A stretch of 64,000 bases of DNA from Armatimonadota bacterium (GTDB lineage: Bacteria; Sysuimicrobiota; Sysuimicrobiia; Sysuimicrobiales; Humicultoraceae): NCBI GenBank assembly GCA_031459855.1, contig JAVKHP010000001.1, positions 3,090,139 to 3,154,138 on the forward strand, read 5' to 3'. How positions within the stretch are numbered: position 1 is the stretch's first letter; each line of letters begins with the position of its first letter. The notes below the pieces were generated by a model. It made no database searches, was not told where the DNA came from, and saw only the letters and a program-made list of their open reading frames with translations. Position numbers and translations under genes: made by a program. Positions 49,732 to 59,443 of this stretch are shown in pieces.

Positions 49732-50355
49732 TCAGCGCGAGTAGTACTCCACGATCAACTGCTCCTGCACCGGCACGTCGATCTCTTCCCGGGCCGGCAG
49801 GGCCAGCACGCGCCCCGTCAGGCGCGCGGGATCGAACTCCAGCCACGACGGCGGTCGGCGACCGGGCAGGGACGCCAGCTCCTTCATGCGCGGGGGCATG
49901 GCCGCCGGCGCGCTGGGCCCCACCACCTGGCCGGGCCGCAGCTGGTACGACGGGATCGTCACCCGACGCCCGTCCACGGCGATGTGGCCGTGGACGACCA
50001 GCTGCCGCGCTTCCTTCCGGGACGCCGCGAAGCCCAGGCGGTAGACGACGTTGTCCAGGCGCGTCTCCAGCAGCTGCAGCAACCGGGTCCCGGTGACGCC
50101 CTTGGCCTTGGCGGCACGCTCGAAGTAGTTCTTAAACTGCGTCTCCAGCAGCCCGTAGATCCGGCGCAGCTTCTGCTTCTCGCGCAGACGGACGCCGAAC
50201 TCGCTGAGCTTCCGGCGTGACACGCCGTGCATCCCGGGCGGCTGGGGGCGCTTGTGCACCGGGCACTTCTCCGTGTAACACTTCTCGCCCTTGAGGTAGA
50301 GCTTCATGCCCTCGCGCCGGCAGAGCCGACAGACCGAGCCCGTGTACCGTCCCAT
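49732..50355 (-). CDS. rpsD: 30S ribosomal protein S4 (zinc-binding type)
   Basis: S4 initiates 30S assembly. The 207-residue protein is the C+ form: [16 protein letters not shown] with zinc ligands C9, C12, C26 and C31. The S4 RNA-binding domain contains [20 protein letters not shown] and [18 protein letters not shown]. Position rpsK-rpsD-rpoA is standard. Confidence 0.98.
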   Translation of the reverse strand: MGRYTGSVCRLCRREGMKLYLKGEKCYTEKCPVHKRPQPPGMHGVSRRKLSEFGVRLREKQKLRRIYGLLETQFKNYFERAAKAKGVTGTRLLQLLETRLDNVVYRLGFAASRKEARQLVVHGHIAVDGRRVTIPSYQLRPGQVVGPSAPAAMPPRMKELASLPGRRPPSWLEFDPARLTGRVLALPAREEIDVPVQEQLIVEYYSR

Positions 50356-50371
50356 GCGTGCCTCCTCGCTC

Positions 50372-50761
50372 CTACACCCGTCGCCGCTTCGGCGGCCGGC
50401 ACCCGTTGTGCGGCACGGGCGTCACGTCCCGGATGAGGCTCACCTCGAGCCCGGCGGCTTGCAGCGACCGGATCGCCGCCTCCCGCCCGGCCCCGGGCCC
50501 CCGCACCAGCACCTCGATCTGGCGCACCCCGTGCTCCATCGCCTTGCGTGCTGCCGCCTCCGCCGCCAGGCTCGCCGCGAACGGCGTGCCCTTGCGGGAC
50601 CCCTTGAAGCCCACGGTGCCGGCGCTGGCCCACGCCACCACGTTCCCGCGCGGGTCGGTGATGGTCACGATGGTGTTGTTGAAGCTCGAGCGAATGTGGG
50701 CCACGCCCGCCGGCACGTTCTTGCGCTCACGCCGCCGCGTCTTCCCGCCCTTGGTCGCCAT
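50372..50761 (-). CDS. rpsK: 30S ribosomal protein S11
   Basis: The 129-residue protein shows [39 protein letters not shown] and [20 protein letters not shown], and ends with the RPPKRRRV tail. S11 lines the platform near the mRNA exit. Sixteen bases separate it from rpsD. Confidence 0.98.
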   Translation of the reverse strand: MATKGGKTRRRERKNVPAGVAHIRSSFNNTIVTITDPRGNVVAWASAGTVGFKGSRKGTPFAASLAAEAAARKAMEHGVRQIEVLVRGPGAGREAAIRSLQAAGLEVSLIRDVTPVPHNGCRPPKRRRV

Positions 50762-50774
50762 GGCCGCCCCCCGG

Positions 50775-51167
50775 CTACGCCTTGGGCGCCGGCGCCGCGG
50801 CCTTCCGCCGCACGCCGACGGTCTTCCGGGGCCCCTTGCGGGTCCGGGCGTTGGTCCGTGTCCGCTGGCCCCGGACCGGCAGGCCGCGCTTGTGCCGCAG
50901 GCCTCGGTAGCACCCGATCTCGATCAGACGCCGGATGTTCATGGCCACCTCGCGGCGCAGGTCGCCCTCGACCTTGTAGTGGCGCTCGATGTACTCCCGC
51001 AGGCGCGTCACCTCGTCCTCGGCGAGGTTGCGCACCCGGGTGTCGGGGTTGATCCCCGTCGCCTGGCAGATGGCCCGCGCCCGGCTGGGGCCGATGCCGT
51101 AGATGTAGGGCAGCGCCGCCTCGATGCGCTTGTCACGTGGCAGGTCGACACCTGCGATCCGTGCCAT
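50775..51167 (-). CDS. rpsM: 30S ribosomal protein S13
   Basis: The 130-residue protein begins [20 protein letters not shown] with the helix-hairpin [18 protein letters not shown], and has [20 protein letters not shown], the S13 signature, with a basic tail. S13 sits on the 30S head and bridges to 23S rRNA. It follows rpmJ closely. Confidence 0.98.
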   Translation of the reverse strand: MARIAGVDLPRDKRIEAALPYIYGIGPSRARAICQATGINPDTRVRNLAEDEVTRLREYIERHYKVEGDLRREVAMNIRRLIEIGCYRGLRHKRGLPVRGQRTRTNARTRKGPRKTVGVRRKAAAPAPKA

Positions 51168-51176
51168 GGTGGCCTC

Positions 51177-51290
51177 CTATCCCTGCTTCTGCTTGTGCTT
51201 GGGGTTCTCGCAGATCACGAGCACCCGTCGTCCCCGCTTGACGATCTTGCACTTCTCGCACATGCGCCGTACCGATGCGCGCACCTTCAT
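51177..51290 (-). CDS. rpmJ: 50S ribosomal protein L36
   Basis: This very small gene encodes 37 residues, starting [20 protein letters not shown] and ending HKQKQG. The zinc ligands C11, C14, C27 and H32 are all present, so this is the zinc-containing form. It lies between infA and rpsM, the usual place. Confidence 0.97.
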   Translation of the reverse strand: MKVRASVRRMCEKCKIVKRGRRVLVICENPKHKQKQG

Positions 51291-51379
51291 GGCCCACGCC
51301 TCCTGCGCCTCCCGCCCCCGCCTCCACCGCCGGGGCACGCGCCACGTCTGGGGGATCGGCGTCGCACCGCCATCCCCTC

Positions 51380-51598
51380 CTAGCGATACCGGTACGTGAT
51401 CCGTCCCCGGGTCGGATCGTACGGCGAGAGCTCCACCTTCACGCGGTCGCCGGGCAGGATGCGGATGAAGTGGATGCGCATCTTGCCCGAGATGTGCGCC
51501 AGCACCTTGTGCCCGCTGGCCAGCTGCACCCGGAACATGGCATTGGGCAGCACCTCGGTGACCGTGCCCTCGACCTCGATCGCGTCCTGCTTGGTCAT
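51380..51598 (-). CDS. infA: Translation initiation factor IF-1
   Basis: The 72-residue S1-like/OB-fold protein begins [19 protein letters not shown], with [20 protein letters not shown] and [20 protein letters not shown], and ends [11 protein letters not shown]-1 occupies the A site of the 30S subunit during initiation. The ATG overlaps the stop of the KOW-protein gene (ATGA). Confidence 0.97.
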   Translation of the reverse strand: MTKQDAIEVEGTVTEVLPNAMFRVQLASGHKVLAHISGKMRIHFIRILPGDRVKVELSPYDPTRGRITYRYR

Positions 51599-51885
51599 GC
51601 CCCCTCCTGTGGGGTCGCCAGCGCCTGCCGCAACTCCTCGTCGGTGGCCGGCGCGCCCGCCCGCAGCCGGTCCGCCAGCGGGACCGCCGGCCCGTGCACC
51701 ACCAGGTGCTTGACGTTCTTGCGCTTGGGCCGGGCCCAGGTGCGCTTCCGCCCATCGGCCACCAGCACCATGTCGTTGCCCGCCGCCGCGATCACCACGT
51801 ACCGGTCGCCGGCGTCGCGGCCGGCGCGCGAGGTCACCACCATCCCAACGAGGTCTCCTGCCGCAGGCTTCCCCACGCTACCCAC
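51595..51885 (-). CDS. KOW-domain RNA-binding protein (L14e/YbzG-like)
   Basis: This 96-residue protein has a KOW-like N-terminal half ([20 protein letters not shown], then [16 protein letters not shown]) and a basic middle ([15 protein letters not shown]), resembling the L14e-like proteins found between map and infA in Bacillota (YbzG in Bacillus). It probably binds rRNA or the ribosome. The GTG start is weak; another GTG three codons downstream is possible. It overlaps infA by four bases and follows map by six. Confidence 0.85.
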   Translation of the reverse strand: MGSVGKPAAGDLVGMVVTSRAGRDAGDRYVVIAAAGNDMVLVADGRKRTWARPKRKNVKHLVVHGPAVPLADRLRAGAPATDEELRQALATPQEGA

Positions 51886-51891
51886 AATCGA

Positions 51892-52689
51892 CTAGTATAT
51901 GGCGCCGGTGCCATCGCGTCCAGCGTCCGGATCCAGCGTCAGGATCTCGGCACCCTCCCGCGTCACCGCCACGGTGTGCTCCGCGTGGGCGGCCAGAGAG
52001 CCGTCGCGGGTGCGCACGGTCCAGCCGTCGGCGTCGATGCTCACGTCGGGACTGCCCAGGGTCACCATGGGCTCGATGGCCAGGGTCATGCCCACCACCA
52101 GGCGCGGCCCGGTCCCGGGGCGGCCGACGTTGGGCACCTGCGGCTCCTCGTGCAGGTGCCGTCCGATCCCATGGCCGGCGAACTCGCGGACCGCCGCGCA
52201 CCCGGCCGCCTCGATGACCGTCTGGATGGCCCACCCCACGTCGCCGATCGTCGCGCCCGGGCGGACCTGGGCGATGCCGCGAGCCAGCGCCTGCTCCGCC
52301 GTGTCGATCAGGCGGCGGACGTGGGGAGCCACCTGGCCGACGGGGAGGGTGCGGGCGACGTCGGCGTGAAAGCCGTGCAGGTAGACGCCCAGGTCGATCG
52401 AGACGATCTCCCCTTCCCGGAGCACGCGCGGACCGGGGATCCCGTGCACCACCTCGTCGTTGACCGAGGTGCAGATGCTCGCCGGAAACCCCCGGTAGTC
52501 CTTGAACGACGGCACCCCGCCCGCACCGCGGATGAAGGCCTCCGCGATCCGGTCGAGCTCCCCGGTGGTCACGCCCGGCGCCACGGCCGCGGCCACCGCC
52601 CGCAGCGCCCGGGCCGCCAGTCGCCCCGCCTCGCGCATCCGCGCGATCTGGTCCGGCGTCTTGAGCACGATGGTCCGGGACGCCTTCAC
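51892..52689 (-). CDS. map: Methionine aminopeptidase type I
   Basis: This enzyme removes the N-terminal Met from nascent proteins. The 265-residue protein has IVLKTPDQIARMREAGRLAA, DYRGFPASICTSVNDEVVHG, the metal-ligand Asp residues in VSIDLGVYLHGFHADVART, GHGIGRHLHEEPQVPN and GMTLAIEPMV, with the final Glu in AHAEHTVAVT. The GTG start overlaps the adk stop (GTGA). There is no N-terminal SH3-binding or zinc extension. Confidence 0.97.
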   Translation of the reverse strand: MKASRTIVLKTPDQIARMREAGRLAARALRAVAAAVAPGVTTGELDRIAEAFIRGAGGVPSFKDYRGFPASICTSVNDEVVHGIPGPRVLREGEIVSIDLGVYLHGFHADVARTLPVGQVAPHVRRLIDTAEQALARGIAQVRPGATIGDVGWAIQTVIEAAGCAAVREFAGHGIGRHLHEEPQVPNVGRPGTGPRLVVGMTLAIEPMVTLGSPDVSIDADGWTVRTRDGSLAAHAEHTVAVTREGAEILTLDPDAGRDGTGAIY

Positions 52690-53342
52690 GGCCGTACCCG
52701 GAGACCCAACAGCGCCAGCAGGCGCCGGTAGGTGGTCTCGATGTCGTCGTCGGCGGCCAGTTCGGCGTACAGGCCGCGGGCCCGGTAGAACGCCAGCAGG
52801 GGCTCCGTCTGTTCCCGGTAGACCTCGAGCCGCCGCCGGACGGTGGCGGGGGCGTCGTCCTCCCGCTGGAGCAGGACACTGCCGTCTACGTCGCACCGGC
52901 CCGGCACCCGCGGGGGACTCGAGTAGACGTTGTAGATGTGGCCGGCGGCCTGGCAGACCCGGCGGCCCGAGAGCCGCCGGATCAACGTCTCCTCGCTGGC
53001 CCGGAAGTAGACCGCCCGGTCGAGGGTGCGCCCCAGCCCGGTCAGCACCGCCTCCAGGGCCTCGGCCTGCGCCAGCGTCCGGGGGAAGCCGTCCAGGACG
53101 AACCCGGCGGCGGCATCGGGCTGCTGCAGGCGCTCGGCCACCAGGCCGATCATCACCGCATCGGGCACCAGCTCGCCGCGTTGCACGTACTGCGCTGCCT
53201 CCCGACCCAGCGCGGACCCCGCCGCGATGGCCGCCCGCAACATGTCGCCGGTGGAGATCTGCGGCCACCCCTCCCGTTCGTGCAGCAGCCGTGCCTGGGT
53301 GCCCTTCCCGGCACCGGGCGGACCCAGGAAGATCAGGCGCAT
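52686..53342 (-). CDS. adk: Adenylate kinase
   Basis: Adenylate kinase interconverts AMP, ADP and ATP. The 218-residue long-lid form has the P-loop FLGPPGAGKGTQARLL, ISTGDMLRAAI, VLDGFPRTLAQAEAL, and the lid from RRLSGRRVCQAAGHIYNVY to GRCDVDGSVLLQREDD. Only two of the four zinc-ligand cysteines expected of the Gram-positive lid remain (C in RRVC and in GRC), so it likely no longer binds zinc. Located between secY and map as in Bacillota. Confidence 0.97.
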   Translation of the reverse strand: MRLIFLGPPGAGKGTQARLLHEREGWPQISTGDMLRAAIAAGSALGREAAQYVQRGELVPDAVMIGLVAERLQQPDAAAGFVLDGFPRTLAQAEALEAVLTGLGRTLDRAVYFRASEETLIRRLSGRRVCQAAGHIYNVYSSPPRVPGRCDVDGSVLLQREDDAPATVRRRLEVYREQTEPLLAFYRARGLYAELAADDDIETTYRRLLALLGLRVRP

Positions 53343-53349
53343 CGGCGGG

Positions 53350-54624
53350 TCACTTCATGAACCCTTCGTAGTGGCGCATCAGCACGTAGGCTTCGAGCTG
53401 CTTCATCGTCTCGAGGGCCACACCCACCACGATCAGCAGCGACGTGCCCGCCAGGTACAGGGTGAGGACGCCGGTGCCCCGGGCCAGGTAGACGGGCAGG
53501 ATGGCGATGAGCGCCAGCACCAGGGCCCCCACGAAGGTCAGACGCTCGGTCACCCGTGCCAGGTAGTCGCTGGTCGGGCGGCCCGGCCGGATGCCCGGGA
53601 TGAACCCGCCGTACTTCTTGATGTTGTTGGCCACGTCGTTGGGGTCGAACGAGACCGCGGTGTAGAAGTACGTGAACACGATGATCAGCACGAAGTACAA
53701 CAGGTCGCCCAGCGGCTGGCCCGGGAGGATCTTCTGGCTGTTGGCCCGCAGCCACTCCCACCGGGAGAACTGGGCGATGGTGCCGGGGAACTGCAGCACC
53801 GACACCGCGAAGATGATGGGGATGACGCCGGCCTGAATGAGGCGCATCGGCAGGTGGGTGGACTGGCCGCCGTACACCCGGCGGCCGACCACCCGCTTGG
53901 CGTACTGCACCGGGATCTTCCGCACGGCCGAGGTGATCAGCACCACGGCCACGATGCTGGCCAGGATCACCAGGACGTCCAGGACGAACTGGTACCACGC
54001 GACCTCGCCGGCCCGGACCAGGGTGAGCGTCTGCGCCGTCTGCGCGGGCAGCCGGGCGACGATGCCGCCGAAGATGATGAGGGAGACGCCGTTGCCCACG
54101 CCGTACTCGGTCATGATCTCGCCCATCCAGGTGAGCAGCATCGTGCCGGCCACGAGGGTGACGAGGATCGTGGCCAGGACCAGCGGCCGGGCCTCGGGGA
54201 TCGCGCCCTGGCTCTGGATCAGGTAGATCTGGCCGATGCCCTGGATCACGGCGAGCACGACGGTCAGGTACCGCGTGTACATGCCGAGCTGCCGGCGGCC
54301 CGCCTCGCCCTCCTCGGTGGCCATCTCCTTGAGCCGGGGGAACACCACCTGGAGGAGGCTGAAGATGATGGACGCCGTGATGTAGGGGAAGACGCCCAGC
54401 GCGAAGATGGCGAAGTTCGACAGCGCGCCGCCCACGAACAGGTCGAGGAAGCTGAACAGACTGCCGCGCTGGCGGAACAGGCTCTCGATGGCGGCCACGT
54501 TGACCCCGGGCACCGGGAGGTGGGCACCCAACCGGTACAGCGCCAGCATCACCGCCGTGAACAGCAGGCGGCGGCGCAGGTCCGGGATGCGCAGCGGATT
54601 GGAGAGCGAGCGCACCTGCATCAT
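53350..54624 (-). CDS. secY: Protein translocase subunit SecY
   Basis: SecY is the core channel of the Sec translocon. The 424-residue protein has ten membrane spans, MLALYRLGAHLPVPGVNV as the plug-region start, QLGMYTRYLTVVLAVIQG, and the conserved cytoplasmic loop VRKIPVQYAKRVVGRRVYGG. The end NDVANNIKKYGGFIPGIRPG to MRHYEGFMK is typical. The start is ATG-ATG in an ATGA overlap with rplO. Confidence 0.98.
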   Translation of the reverse strand: MMQVRSLSNPLRIPDLRRRLLFTAVMLALYRLGAHLPVPGVNVAAIESLFRQRGSLFSFLDLFVGGALSNFAIFALGVFPYITASIIFSLLQVVFPRLKEMATEEGEAGRRQLGMYTRYLTVVLAVIQGIGQIYLIQSQGAIPEARPLVLATILVTLVAGTMLLTWMGEIMTEYGVGNGVSLIIFGGIVARLPAQTAQTLTLVRAGEVAWYQFVLDVLVILASIVAVVLITSAVRKIPVQYAKRVVGRRVYGGQSTHLPMRLIQAGVIPIIFAVSVLQFPGTIAQFSRWEWLRANSQKILPGQPLGDLLYFVLIIVFTYFYTAVSFDPNDVANNIKKYGGFIPGIRPGRPTSDYLARVTERLTFVGALVLALIAILPVYLARGTGVLTLYLAGTSLLIVVGVALETMKQLEAYVLMRHYEGFMK

Positions 54625-55088
54625 CGCCGCACGAGCTCCACGCGGCCGCCAGCGGCCTCGATCGCCTGGCGGGCGCCGGCAGAGACCGCGTGCACCCGCA
54701 CCGTGAGCGGGTGCAGGAGCCGCCCGGTGGCCAGGATCTTCACCGGTCCCCGGCCGACGAGCCCGGCCCCTCGCAGCACCTCAGGGGTCACCTCGGTGCC
54801 CGCGGGAAACCGGTTGAGGTCGCCGAGGCCCACCTCGTGCACGGGCGGGCGCGGCTTCCCGCCCGTCATGTTGCTCCCGGCACCCCGCACGCCGCGGCGA
54901 AACGGCAGCCGCTTGACCAGCGGCGTCTGGCCGCCTTCGAAGCCCGGGCGGGGACCACGCCCCGCGCGGGCCTTCTGCCCCTTGCGCCCGCGCCCGGCAT
55001 AGGCGCCGCGGCCGGAGCCGAGCCCCCGGCCGACGCGGCGTCGACGGCGCCGTGCGCCCTGCGCTGGCTTCAGCGTTGTGATGTCCAT
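54621..55088 (-). CDS. rplO: 50S ribosomal protein L15
   Basis: About 155 residues: MDITTLKPAQGARRRRRRVG, GRGLGSGRGAYAGRGRKGQK, RPGFEGGQTPLVKRLPFRRG and the C-terminal VHAVSAGARQAIEAAGGRVE. The ATG at 55088 suits the GGAGGAG site; a GTG three codons earlier is too close. The gap to rpsE is only 41 bases, so no rpmD (L30) gene fits between, although it normally lies there. Confidence 0.97.
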   Translation of the reverse strand: MDITTLKPAQGARRRRRRVGRGLGSGRGAYAGRGRKGQKARAGRGPRPGFEGGQTPLVKRLPFRRGVRGAGSNMTGGKPRPPVHEVGLGDLNRFPAGTEVTPEVLRGAGLVGRGPVKILATGRLLHPLTVRVHAVSAGARQAIEAAGGRVELVRR

Positions 55089-55129
55089 CGTCCCCACTCC
55101 TCCGGGCCCTCCGGTCCGGACACCCCCGG

Positions 55130-55642
55130 TTACCCCCGGCGGACGGCCAGCTCCACCGGCCGGCCCCGCAAGCGCCCGACCTCCTCTGGCAGCCGCAGCT
55201 GCTCCAGGCCGTCGAGGGTCGCGCGGGCGACGTTGATGGGGTTGGTCGACCCCAGCACCTTCGTCAGGATGTCCTTGATGCCGGCAGCCTCGAGGATGGC
55301 GCGCACCGCCCCCGCCGCGATCACGCCGGTTCCCGGCGCCGCCGGCTTCAACAGCACCGAGGACGCTCCGAACTCCCCCACCACCTCGTGGGGAATGGTG
55401 GTCCCCAGACGCCGAACGTGCATCAGGTGCTTCTTGGCGTCCTCGACCCCCTTGCGAATGGCATCGGGCACCTCGGCCGCCTTGCCCAGACCCACGCCCA
55501 CATGGCCGTTCTCGTCGCCGATCACCACCAGGGCGCTGAAGTTGAACCGCTTGGCCCCCTTGGTCACCTTCGCGACCCGATTGATGAAGACCGCCTTCTC
55601 GAACGAGAGGTTCACCGTCGATGGATCGATCCGCTGCGACAC
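55130..55642 (-). CDS. rpsE: 30S ribosomal protein S5
   Basis: The 170-residue protein begins (GTG, GGGAGGAG site) [20 protein letters not shown], with [39 protein letters not shown] and [12 protein letters not shown]; the C-terminal half has [20 protein letters not shown] and [20 protein letters not shown]5 lines the mRNA entry channel. Upstream in-frame codons are not coding-like. Confidence 0.98.
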   Translation of the reverse strand: MSQRIDPSTVNLSFEKAVFINRVAKVTKGAKRFNFSALVVIGDENGHVGVGLGKAAEVPDAIRKGVEDAKKHLMHVRRLGTTIPHEVVGEFGASSVLLKPAAPGTGVIAAGAVRAILEAAGIKDILTKVLGSTNPINVARATLDGLEQLRLPEEVGRLRGRPVELAVRRG

Positions 55643-55661
55643 GCGTCTCCTCCCGTCTCGC

Positions 55662-56030
55662 TCAGAACTGCAGGCCCGCAGCCCGGGCACCATCAGCCAG
55701 GGCCTTCACCCGACCGTGGAACTTGTACCCGCCCCGGTCGAACACCACGCGCTGAATGCCCCGGGCCAGCGCCCGCTGCGCCAGCACCTGGCCGACGGCC
55801 ACCGCCGCCTCGGTCTTCGTCTTGCCGGCCACGAGCCCCCGCACCTCGGGATCCAGGGTGGACGCGGCCACCAGGGTCCGGCCGGTGGTATCGTCGATGA
55901 GCTGCGCGTAGATCTGCTTGAGGCTCCGAAACACCGACAGGCGCGGCCGCGCCGGCGTGCCGCGCACCCGCGCCCGAATGCGCAGGTGACGACGCTTGCG
56001 CAGCGCATTGCGGTCAGCACGGATCAACAT
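55662..56030 (-). CDS. rplR: 50S ribosomal protein L18
   Basis: The 122-residue protein has [37 protein letters not shown] and the end [20 protein letters not shown], all typical of L18, which binds 5S rRNA. The order rplF-rplR-rpsE is standard. Confidence 0.97.
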   Translation of the reverse strand: MLIRADRNALRKRRHLRIRARVRGTPARPRLSVFRSLKQIYAQLIDDTTGRTLVAASTLDPEVRGLVAGKTKTEAAVAVGQVLAQRALARGIQRVVFDRGGYKFHGRVKALADGARAAGLQF

Positions 56031-56055
56031 GACGGTCCTCTCCTGGGCGCATCCG

Positions 56056-56607
56056 CTAGGCCTTGCCCACGGCGCGGCCGGCCTTCCCGGGCTTGAGCCG
56101 CAGCCGCTCCCCGGCGTAGCGAATGCCCTTCCCTTTGTAGGGGTCGGGGGGACGAATCGCCCGGAGCCGGGCCGCTACCTGGCCGACCAGCTCCTTGTCG
56201 GCGCCCGTGACCACCAGGCGGGTGGGCTGGGGGACGTCGACCTCCACGCCCGGCGGCGGCGTGAACTCCACCGGATGCGAAAACCCCACCTGGAGCGTCA
56301 CGGCCCGCCCGTGCTTGGCGGCCCGGTAGCCCACCCCGACGATCTCCAGCTCGACGCGATAGCCCTCCACCACGCCCTTGACCATGTTGGCGATCAACGC
56401 GCGGGTGAGCCCGTGGAGCGCACGGTGCTGCCGGTGGTCGCTCGGGCGCGCCACCGTGACCTGCTGGTCCGCCACGGCCACGCGCATCTCCGGGTGCACC
56501 TGACGGGTCAGCGTCCCCTTGGGGCCCGTGACGGCCACGGTGCGCCCCGAGACCGTCACGGTCACGCCCTGGGGCACCGCGATGGGCAGACGGCCGATGC
56601 GCGACAT
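56056..56607 (-). CDS. rplF: 50S ribosomal protein L6
   Basis: The 183-residue protein starts [20 protein letters not shown], has [36 protein letters not shown] and the C-terminal [20 protein letters not shown] signature. I chose the ATG with AGGAGG upstream over a GTG-type start six codons before. L6 lies at the factor-binding site of the 50S subunit. Confidence 0.98.
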   Translation of the reverse strand: MSRIGRLPIAVPQGVTVTVSGRTVAVTGPKGTLTRQVHPEMRVAVADQQVTVARPSDHRQHRALHGLTRALIANMVKGVVEGYRVELEIVGVGYRAAKHGRAVTLQVGFSHPVEFTPPPGVEVDVPQPTRLVVTGADKELVGQVAARLRAIRPPDPYKGKGIRYAGERLRLKPGKAGRAVGKA

Positions 56608-56618
56608 CTCCGTTCCTC

Positions 56619-57023
56619 CTACCACACGTAGCAGATGACCTCGCCGCCGACGCCGCGGCGCCGTGCCTCACGGTCGGTCATCACGCCCTGGGACGTGGAC
56701 AGGATCGCGATCCCCAGCCCCCGGCGCACGGCCGGGACCTCGTGGCGCTTGGCGTAGACCCGGAGTCCCGGCCGGCTGACCCGTCGTACCCCGGTGAGCA
56801 CCTGCTCGCGGCGCGGCCCGTAGCGCAGCTGCAGCCGCAGCTGCGGCTGCGGCGGACGGTCGATCACCTGGAAGTCGGCGATGAACCCCTCGGCCTTCAG
56901 AATCCGCGCGATCTCCACCTTCATCCGGCTCGCCGGCACGACGACGTGGTCGTGCCGTGCCGCGTTGGCGTTGCGCAGCCGCGTCAGCATGTCGGCAATC
57001 GTGTCGGTCACCACACCACCCAC
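56619..57023 (-). CDS. rpsH: 30S ribosomal protein S8
   Basis: The 134-residue protein has [39 protein letters not shown] and ends [20 protein letters not shown], then GGEVICYVW. The GTG start has AGGAGG eight bases upstream. S8 binds the central domain of 16S rRNA and in many bacteria also autoregulates the spc operon. Confidence 0.98.
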   Translation of the reverse strand: MGGVVTDTIADMLTRLRNANAARHDHVVVPASRMKVEIARILKAEGFIADFQVIDRPPQPQLRLQLRYGPRREQVLTGVRRVSRPGLRVYAKRHEVPAVRRGLGIAILSTSQGVMTDREARRRGVGGEVICYVW

Positions 57024-57033
57024 GGGCGCCCTC

Positions 57034-57219
57034 CTACCAGCTCGCCTTCACCATGCCGGGGATCTCGCCCCGGTACGCCAGCTGCCGCAGGCAGATGCGG
57101 CACAGCCCGAACCGGCGAAAGACCGCGCGGGGGCGTCCGCACCGCAGGCAGCGGGTGTACCGCCGCACCGGGAACTTGGGATCGCGCTTCCACTTCTCGA
57201 GCATCGCTTTCTTGGGCAC
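57034..57219 (-). CDS. rpsZ: 30S ribosomal protein S14, type Z
   Basis: The 61-residue zinc form: [20 protein letters not shown], then C24-x2-C27 in [10 protein letters not shown] and C40-x2-C43 in [10 protein letters not shown], ending [11 protein letters not shown]. The GTG start follows GGGAGCC at proper spacing and lies one base after the rplE stop. The short zinc form is usual in Gram-positive-type and thermophilic bacteria. Confidence 0.97.
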   Translation of the reverse strand: MPKKAMLEKWKRDPKFPVRRYTRCLRCGRPRAVFRRFGLCRICLRQLAYRGEIPGMVKASW

Positions 57220-57220
57220 G

Positions 57221-57796
57221 TCAGGCTCCCTTCTCCCCATCGGGGCCGCTCCCCGCCTCGCGCAGCGGCAGCCCCAGCAGGCGCAACAGCTCCCGGGCCT
57301 CCTCGTCGGTCTGGGCCGTGGTCACCACGGTGATGTCCATGCCCCGGATCTTGTCGACCTTGTCGTAGTCGATCTCCGGGAAGATCAGCTGCTCCCTGAT
57401 CCCCAGGTTCAGGTTCCCGCGGCCATCGAAGGCACGTTCGGAGACGCCCTTGAAGTCCTTGATGCGGGGCAACGCGATCGAGAACAGCTTGTCGAGGAAG
57501 TCGTACATCCGGTCGCCCCGCAACGTGACCTTGGCGCCGATGGGCATGCCCTGCCGCAGTTTGAACGCCGCGATCGACCGGCGCGCCCGGGTGACCACCG
57601 GCCGCTGGCCGGCGATCGCCGTCAGTTCCTCCACGGCCTTGTCGATCTGCCGGGGGTCCTGGACTGCGGCGCCCACGCGCATGTTGATCACGACCTTCTC
57701 GACCTTCGGCACCTGCATGACGTTGCGGTACTGGAACCGCGCACGCAGGTGCGGCACCACCTCGGTCCGGTACCGCTCCTTGAGCCTCGCTGCCAT
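57221..57796 (-). CDS. rplE: 50S ribosomal protein L5
   Basis: The 191-residue protein has [58 protein letters not shown] and [21 protein letters not shown]5 contacts 5S rRNA and P-site tRNA. A short acidic tail is added. The order rplX-rplE-rpsZ-rpsH is standard. Confidence 0.98.
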   Translation of the reverse strand: MAARLKERYRTEVVPHLRARFQYRNVMQVPKVEKVVINMRVGAAVQDPRQIDKAVEELTAIAGQRPVVTRARRSIAAFKLRQGMPIGAKVTLRGDRMYDFLDKLFSIALPRIKDFKGVSERAFDGRGNLNLGIREQLIFPEIDYDKVDKIRGMDITVVTTAQTDEEARELLRLLGLPLREAGSGPDGEKGA

Positions 57797-57814
57797 CGCG
57801 CTCCTCGCCTCGCC

Positions 57815-58153
57815 CTACGTGTCGAGTTGCTCCCCGCAGCGCTTGCAGTAGCGCACCCGGCTGCCGTCGCCGAGCACGCGGCGGCCCATGCGGCTCGCCT
57901 CCCCGCATCGGGCACACACCACCATCAGCCGCGCCACGGGCAGCGGCGCCTCCTTCTCGACGATCCCGCCCTGGGGCACCTTCCGGTTGGGCTTCACGTG
58001 GCGCTTGACGACGTTCACACCCTCCACGATGGCAGCCCACCGGTCGGGGAGCACCCGGAGGACCCTGCCCCGCTTGCCGCGGTACTTGCCCGCCAGGACC
58101 TCCACCATGTCGCCCTTCCGGAGGTGCAGCCGCGGGCGCCCCTGGCCAACCAT
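57815..58153 (-). CDS. rplX: 50S ribosomal protein L24
   Basis: The 112-residue protein has the KOW motif [20 protein letters not shown] followed by [22 protein letters not shown]-terminal zinc ribbon is intact, with CARCGE and CKRCGE. L24 is an assembly initiator at the tunnel exit. Confidence 0.97.
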   Translation of the reverse strand: MVGQGRPRLHLRKGDMVEVLAGKYRGKRGRVLRVLPDRWAAIVEGVNVVKRHVKPNRKVPQGGIVEKEAPLPVARLMVVCARCGEASRMGRRVLGDGSRVRYCKRCGEQLDT

Positions 58154-58172
58154 GCGCGTCCCCTCCCGCCCC

Positions 58173-58541
58173 CTACAGGACCTCGGGGGCCAGTGACACG
58201 ATCTTCATGAAGTGCTTCTCGCGCAGCTCCCGCGCCACCGGGCCGAAGATCCGGGTCCCGCGGGGGTTCTGCGCGTCCGAGAGCAGGACGGCGGCGTTGT
58301 CGTCGAACCGGATGTACGACCCATCCGGACGCCGCAGCTCCTTGCGGGTGCGCACGATCACCGCGCGCACCACCTCGCCCTTCTTGATCGGGCTGTTGGG
58401 AATCGCCTGTTTCACCGACGCCACGATGACGTCACCCACCGTGCCGTACCGGCGGTGGGAGCCGCCGAGCACCCGAATGCACAGCAGTTCCCGGGCGCCG
58501 GTGTTGTCCGCCACCTTGAGACGGGTCTGCTGCTGGATCAT
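58173..58541 (-). CDS. rplN: 50S ribosomal protein L14
   Basis: The 122-residue protein has [60 protein letters not shown] and ends [20 protein letters not shown], a full L14. It lies under the factor-binding face of the 50S subunit. Confidence 0.98.
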   Translation of the reverse strand: MIQQQTRLKVADNTGARELLCIRVLGGSHRRYGTVGDVIVASVKQAIPNSPIKKGEVVRAVIVRTRKELRRPDGSYIRFDDNAAVLLSDAQNPRGTRIFGPVARELREKHFMKIVSLAPEVL

Positions 58542-58550
58542 GTCGTCCTC

Positions 58551-58811
58551 CTACCCCTGGGCCCGGCGCACGACCTCGACGACCCGCCAGCGCTTCTCCC
58601 GGGACAGCGGCCGGGTCTCCATGATCCGCACCAGGTCGCCCACCCGGGCCACCTGGCCCTCGTCGTGGGCCTTCACCCGCCGGGTCCGCCGGATCGTCTT
58701 CTTGTAGAGCGGATGCCGGGTGACGGTCTCCAGCTCCACCACCACGGTCTTCTGCATCTTGTCGCTGGTCACCACGCCCAGGTGCGTCTTCCGTCTGCCA
58801 CGCGCCGTCAT
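58551..58811 (-). CDS. rpsQ: 30S ribosomal protein S17
   Basis: The 86-residue protein has [40 protein letters not shown] and [20 protein letters not shown]. The ATG at 58811 gives the expected length; the longer open frame upstream runs over rpmC and rplP and is not coding. Confidence 0.97.
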   Translation of the reverse strand: MTARGRRKTHLGVVTSDKMQKTVVVELETVTRHPLYKKTIRRTRRVKAHDEGQVARVGDLVRIMETRPLSREKRWRVVEVVRRAQG

Positions 58812-58837
58812 GCCTCGCCTCCGCCCGGTCGGCACCG

Positions 58838-59026
58838 TCAGGTCCGCTCGCCGCGTTCGTGCAGCACGGTCCGAAGCCGCGCCACCTCCCGGCGCAGTTC
58901 CCGGATCCGCCCGGTGTTGCGCTGCTGCGAGATCTTGACGCGCAGCGCGAACAGCTCCCGCTGGGTGTCCTCGAGCCGCTTGCGCAGCTCGGCCACCGAC
59001 AGCTCCCGCAGCGCCCGCGCCTTCAT
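58838..59026 (-). CDS. rpmC: 50S ribosomal protein L29
   Basis: This two-helix protein of 62 residues has [20 protein letters not shown] and [20 protein letters not shown], then [15 protein letters not shown]29 sits next to the tunnel exit and docks trigger factor and SRP with L23. Three bases separate it from rplP. Confidence 0.97.
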   Translation of the reverse strand: MKARALRELSVAELRKRLEDTQRELFALRVKISQQRNTGRIRELRREVARLRTVLHERGERT

Positions 59027-59029
59027 CCC

Positions 59030-59443
59030 TCAGGCCTCCACCCGTCGCACGAACTTCGTATCGATGGGCAGCTTGTGCGACGCCAGCTCCATCGCTTCCC
59101 GCGCCTGGTCCTCGGGCACGCCGGCCAGCTCGAACAGGATGCGGCCCGGGCGCACGACGGCCACCCAGAACTCGGGGTTGCCCTTCCCGCCGCCCATCCG
59201 GGTCTCCGCGGGCTTCTTGGTGACCGGCTTGTCCGGGAAGACCCGAATCCACAGCTTGCCGCCCCGCCGGATGTACCGGGTGATGACGCGGCGCGCAGCC
59301 TCCAGCTGCGCGCTCGTCACCCAGCCCGGCGCCAGCGCCTGCAGGCCGTACTCCCCGAAGGCCACCGTCGAGCCGGCGTAGGCCTTGCCGGCCATGGTGC
59401 CCCGATGGGCCTTCCTATACTTGGTGCGCTTGGGCATCAACAT
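59030..59443 (-). CDS. rplP: 50S ribosomal protein L16
   Basis: The 137-residue protein starts [20 protein letters not shown], with [40 protein letters not shown] and [20 protein letters not shown]. The MLMPKR start matches the family and places the first 29 bases inside the 3' end of rpsC, an unusually long overlap for this operon. Confidence 0.97.
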   Translation of the reverse strand: MLMPKRTKYRKAHRGTMAGKAYAGSTVAFGEYGLQALAPGWVTSAQLEAARRVITRYIRRGGKLWIRVFPDKPVTKKPAETRMGGGKGNPEFWVAVVRPGRILFELAGVPEDQAREAMELASHKLPIDTKFVRRVEA

